Below are positions 62,127 through 64,000 of a stretch of 64,000 nucleotides of DNA, in pieces. Made by a program: the position numbers and the translations under genes. The stretch is from Frateuria_A sp035944355 (GTDB lineage: Bacteria; Pseudomonadota; Gammaproteobacteria; Xanthomonadales; Rhodanobacteraceae), in NCBI RefSeq assembly GCF_035944355.1, contig NZ_DASZBH010000004.1, positions 62,001 through 126,000 on the forward strand, read 5' to 3'. The notes beneath the pieces are model-generated. The model searched no databases and was not told where the DNA came from. It saw only the letters and a program-made list of their open reading frames with translations. Position 1 is the first letter of the stretch, and every line of letters starts with the position of its first letter.

Positions 62127-63229
62127 CCGTACGGATCGTTGCCCACCAGCTCGGCGTTCTCCGCCCCACCGCCTTCGGAAAGGCGGATCTTCAGCGCCAG
62201 GCCGTCGCGCGAGTCGGCCTTGGCCAGCGCCTCCTCCAGTTCGATGCGGCCGCTCTTGTAGAGCTTGTAAAGCGACTGGTCGAAGGTCTGCATGCCCTCC
62301 TGCAGGCTGCGGTCCATTGCTTCCTTGACCTCGTGGATCTGGCCGCGGCGGATCATATCGCGGATCAGCGGGGTGTTGAGCAGCACTTCCACCGCCGGGA
62401 TGCGGCGCCCGTCCTTGCCGATCACCAGGCGCTGGCTGATCACCGCGCGCAGGTTGAGCGCCAGGTTCATCAGCACGTTCTTGTGCGCCGACTCGGGGAA
62501 GAAGTTGAGGATGCGCTCCAGCGTCTGGTCGGCGTTGTTCGAGTGCAGCGTGGCCAGGCACAGGTGGCCGGTCTCGGAGAAGGCGATCGCCGCCTCCATG
62601 GTGTCGGTGTCGCGGATCTCGCCGATCATGATCACGTCCGGCGCCTCACGCATCGCGTTCTTCAGCGCCTCATGGTAGCTGTGCGTGTCCAGCCCGACCT
62701 CGCGCTGGTTGATGATCGACTTCTTGTGCCGGTGCAGGTACTCGATCGGGTCCTCGATGGTGAGGATGTGGCCGGGCGAGTTCGAATTGCGGTGGTCGAG
62801 CATCGCCGCCAGCGTGGTCGACTTGCCCGAACCGGTGGCGCCGACCACCAGGATGAGGCCGCGCTGCTCCATGATCAGGTCGCGGAAGATCGGCGGCAGC
62901 TGCAGTTGCTCGACCGAGGGGATCTCGCTCTTGATCGCGCGGATCACCATGCCCACTTCGCCGCGCTGCTTGAACACGTTGATGCGGAAGCGGCCGGCTT
63001 CCTTCACCGCCAGCGCCATGTTGAGCTCCAGGTCGCGCTCGAATTGCGGCACCTGGCCCTCGTCCATCAGCGAGTAGGCGATCTTCTTGACCATGCCGCT
63101 GGGCAGGCCGGTGTTGCCTAGCGGGTAGAGCTTGCCCTCGACTTTGATGTTCACCGGGGCGCCGGTGGTCAGGAACATGTCCGACGCGCCCTTGTCTACC
63201 ATCAGCTTGAGGAAGTAACCGATATCCAC
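62114..63229 (-). CDS. pilU: Twitching motility ATPase PilU
   Basis: 371-aa PilT/PilU-type hexameric ATPase that powers retraction of type IV pili. N-terminal PAS-like part (DIGYFLKLMVDKGASDMFLT), Walker A VVGATGSGKSTTLAAM, Asp box TIEDPIEYLH, Walker B DVIMIGEIRD and His box GHLCLATLHSNNADQT are present. The C-terminal extension (EGGGAENAELVGNDPYGLGF) is PilU-like rather than PilT-like. pilT is not adjacent; a divergent lipoprotein gene lies upstream instead. Confidence 0.92.
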   Translation of the reverse strand: MDIGYFLKLMVDKGASDMFLTTGAPVNIKVEGKLYPLGNTGLPSGMVKKIAYSLMDEGQVPQFERDLELNMALAVKEAGRFRINVFKQRGEVGMVIRAIKSEIPSVEQLQLPPIFRDLIMEQRGLILVVGATGSGKSTTLAAMLDHRNSNSPGHILTIEDPIEYLHRHKKSIINQREVGLDTHSYHEALKNAMREAPDVIMIGEIRDTDTMEAAIAFSETGHLCLATLHSNNADQTLERILNFFPESAHKNVLMNLALNLRAVISQRLVIGKDGRRIPAVEVLLNTPLIRDMIRRGQIHEVKEAMDRSLQEGMQTFDQSLYKLYKSGRIELEEALAKADSRDGLALKIRLSEGGGAENAELVGNDPYGLGF

Positions 63230-63326
63230 GAGGGACCTCTGGGTTGATCGCGCTTTCTCTGGGCGCGTTGCAAACAGTGATTATGCCCGCCCACAATACG
63301 CGGCGACACTGCGCGAGGAATGAGTG

Positions 63327-63902
63327 ATGGTGCACATCTTTTCCCGGCCGCCCGGGCGCATCAAGGGTATCGGCCGGGCGGCAGGGGGCTTGGTCCTGGC
63401 GGCTGCGCTGCTGGCGCTGGCCGGCTGCGCCAGCGTGCCGCCGCCGGATGCCTCCATGAACCAGGCCCAGGCCCTGCTGCAGTCCGCCCGCGACGCCGGT
63501 GCGGCCGACTACGACCCGGTCGACCTGGGCTTTGCCCAGGCCAAGTTCCAGCAGGCGCAGGCCTCGATGGCCGCGCGCAAGTACGCCGACGCCGCCAACC
63601 TCGCAGAAGAGGCCCGCGCGGACGCCGAACTGGCCCGGACCCGCGCCCAGCTCGGCAGCGCGCGGGCGCAGGTGCAGGCCAAGGTGGACGAGAACACCCG
63701 CCTGCGCCAGCAGATGGAACAGGCGCCGGCACAGCCGGCTTCCGCCCCGGCGCCGGCTGCCGGCAGCAGCGCGCCGTCCACGCTGGAAGACATGCCGGCT
63801 CCATCGGCCTCGGTGCTGTCCGCGCCGCTGCCGCAGAACGGCGGCTCCCAGCCCGCGCCAGCCCAGAGCAGCCAGAACCAGGACCAGGGAGGCCAGCGAT
63901 GA
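63327..63902 (+). CDS. DUF4398-type lipoprotein
   Basis: 191 aa. A signal peptide ends in the lipobox LALAGCAS (lipidated Cys near residue 34). A helical hairpin region of the DUF4398 type follows (MNQAQALLQSARDAGAADYD, then FAQAKFQQAQASMAARKYAD, then ANLAEEARADAELARTRAQL). The last 60 residues are low complexity, rich in Pro, Ala, Ser and Gln. The start is ATG 63327 (AGGA upstream); a GTG one codon earlier is also open. Its stop overlaps the next start (ATGA), giving an envelope-protein operon divergent from pilU. Confidence 0.8.
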   Translation: MVHIFSRPPGRIKGIGRAAGGLVLAAALLALAGCASVPPPDASMNQAQALLQSARDAGAADYDPVDLGFAQAKFQQAQASMAARKYADAANLAEEARADAELARTRAQLGSARAQVQAKVDENTRLRQQMEQAPAQPASAPAPAAGSSAPSTLEDMPAPSASVLSAPLPQNGGSQPAPAQSSQNQDQGGQR

Positions 63903-64000
63903 AGCGCCTTGCCACCACCGCGATGATCGCCTTGCTGGCGCTGGCCGGGCCGGCCCTGGCAGCCCGCCAGGACGACATGGACGTGAGCCGGTTGAGCTCC
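63899..64000 (+). CDS. Exported protein, 5' end only (likely OmpA-family)
   Basis: Thirty-four codons are visible: signal peptide MKRLATTAMIALLALAGPAL followed by AARQDDMDVSRLSS, then the window ends. It overlaps the lipoprotein gene by four bases. In relatives, a DUF4398 lipoprotein is commonly followed by an OmpA-like peptidoglycan-binding protein; that identity is inferred from context only. Confidence 0.6.
   Translation, partial: MKRLATTAMIALLALAGPALAARQDDMDVSRLSS

Overview
The window is a stretch of a GC-rich gammaproteobacterial chromosome. Gene content fits Xanthomonadales, most likely Rhodanobacteraceae (Dyella/Rhodanobacter/Frateuria type). Supporting points are a PepSY-PhoP-PhoQ operon, a TrpS with a C-terminal extension, a three-gene 2-oxoacid dehydrogenase operon, an aerobic tyrosine catabolic cluster, a PilU ATPase, and many short palindromic intergenic repeats. 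The genus cannot be fixed from sequence reading alone.

Region 1 (1-2.8 kb) holds the end of an nhaA antiporter gene and a membrane acyl desaturase. Region 2 (about 2.8-20.65 kb) is an accessory island ending in a tyrosine recombinase that abuts the 5' end of dusA, a well-known integration target. From left to right it holds decayed transposase-like sequence, a small unknown gene and a HipBA toxin-antitoxin pair. An AT-rich spacer with a possible small RNA and terminator follows, then a replication/regulation block: a small HTH protein, a larger HTH protein whose gene contains four 33-bp dyad repeats, a PrtN-like activator, and two ribbon-helix-helix-type proteins among repeated palindromes. 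On the minus strand follow a Rad50/SMC-like ATPase overlapping a nitrilase-fold protein, a fused restriction-methyltransferase, a HAD hydrolase and the integrase. The ATPase-nitrilase pair beside the restriction gene looks like a defence module and is the most likely novel system in the island.

Region 3 (20.65-31.3 kb) is core genome: dusA, PepSY-phoP-phoQ, birA-coaX-SPOR, tRNA-Thr, arginase, trpS and small unknown genes. Region 4 (31.5-42.4 kb) is amino-acid catabolism: a branched-chain-type 2-oxoacid dehydrogenase operon (E1a, E1b, E2), tryptophan dioxygenase, a POT peptide transporter, and a MarR regulator divergent from hpd-hmgA-fahA. Between hpd and hmgA sits a compact 455-bp unit with near-perfect 20-bp terminal inverted repeats and a DUF559 nuclease-like gene that runs in frame into hmgA. 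The missing pathway step, maleylacetoacetate isomerase, lies 20 kb away at 61.3 kb.

Region 5 (42.4-64 kb) holds secreted and redox proteins (NHL propeller protein, Tpx, truncated haemoglobin, cytochrome c-FTR1 permease), an nnrS-like relic, and central carbon genes (gapA, pyk, class I aldolase, tkt, pgk). It also holds an MBL-fold hydrolase, an S1/P1 nuclease, two paralogous beta-barrel proteins, maiA, pilU and a lipoprotein operon that runs off the end. Two diverged copies of a roughly 170-180 bp intergenic repeat stand inverted around the aldolase gene.
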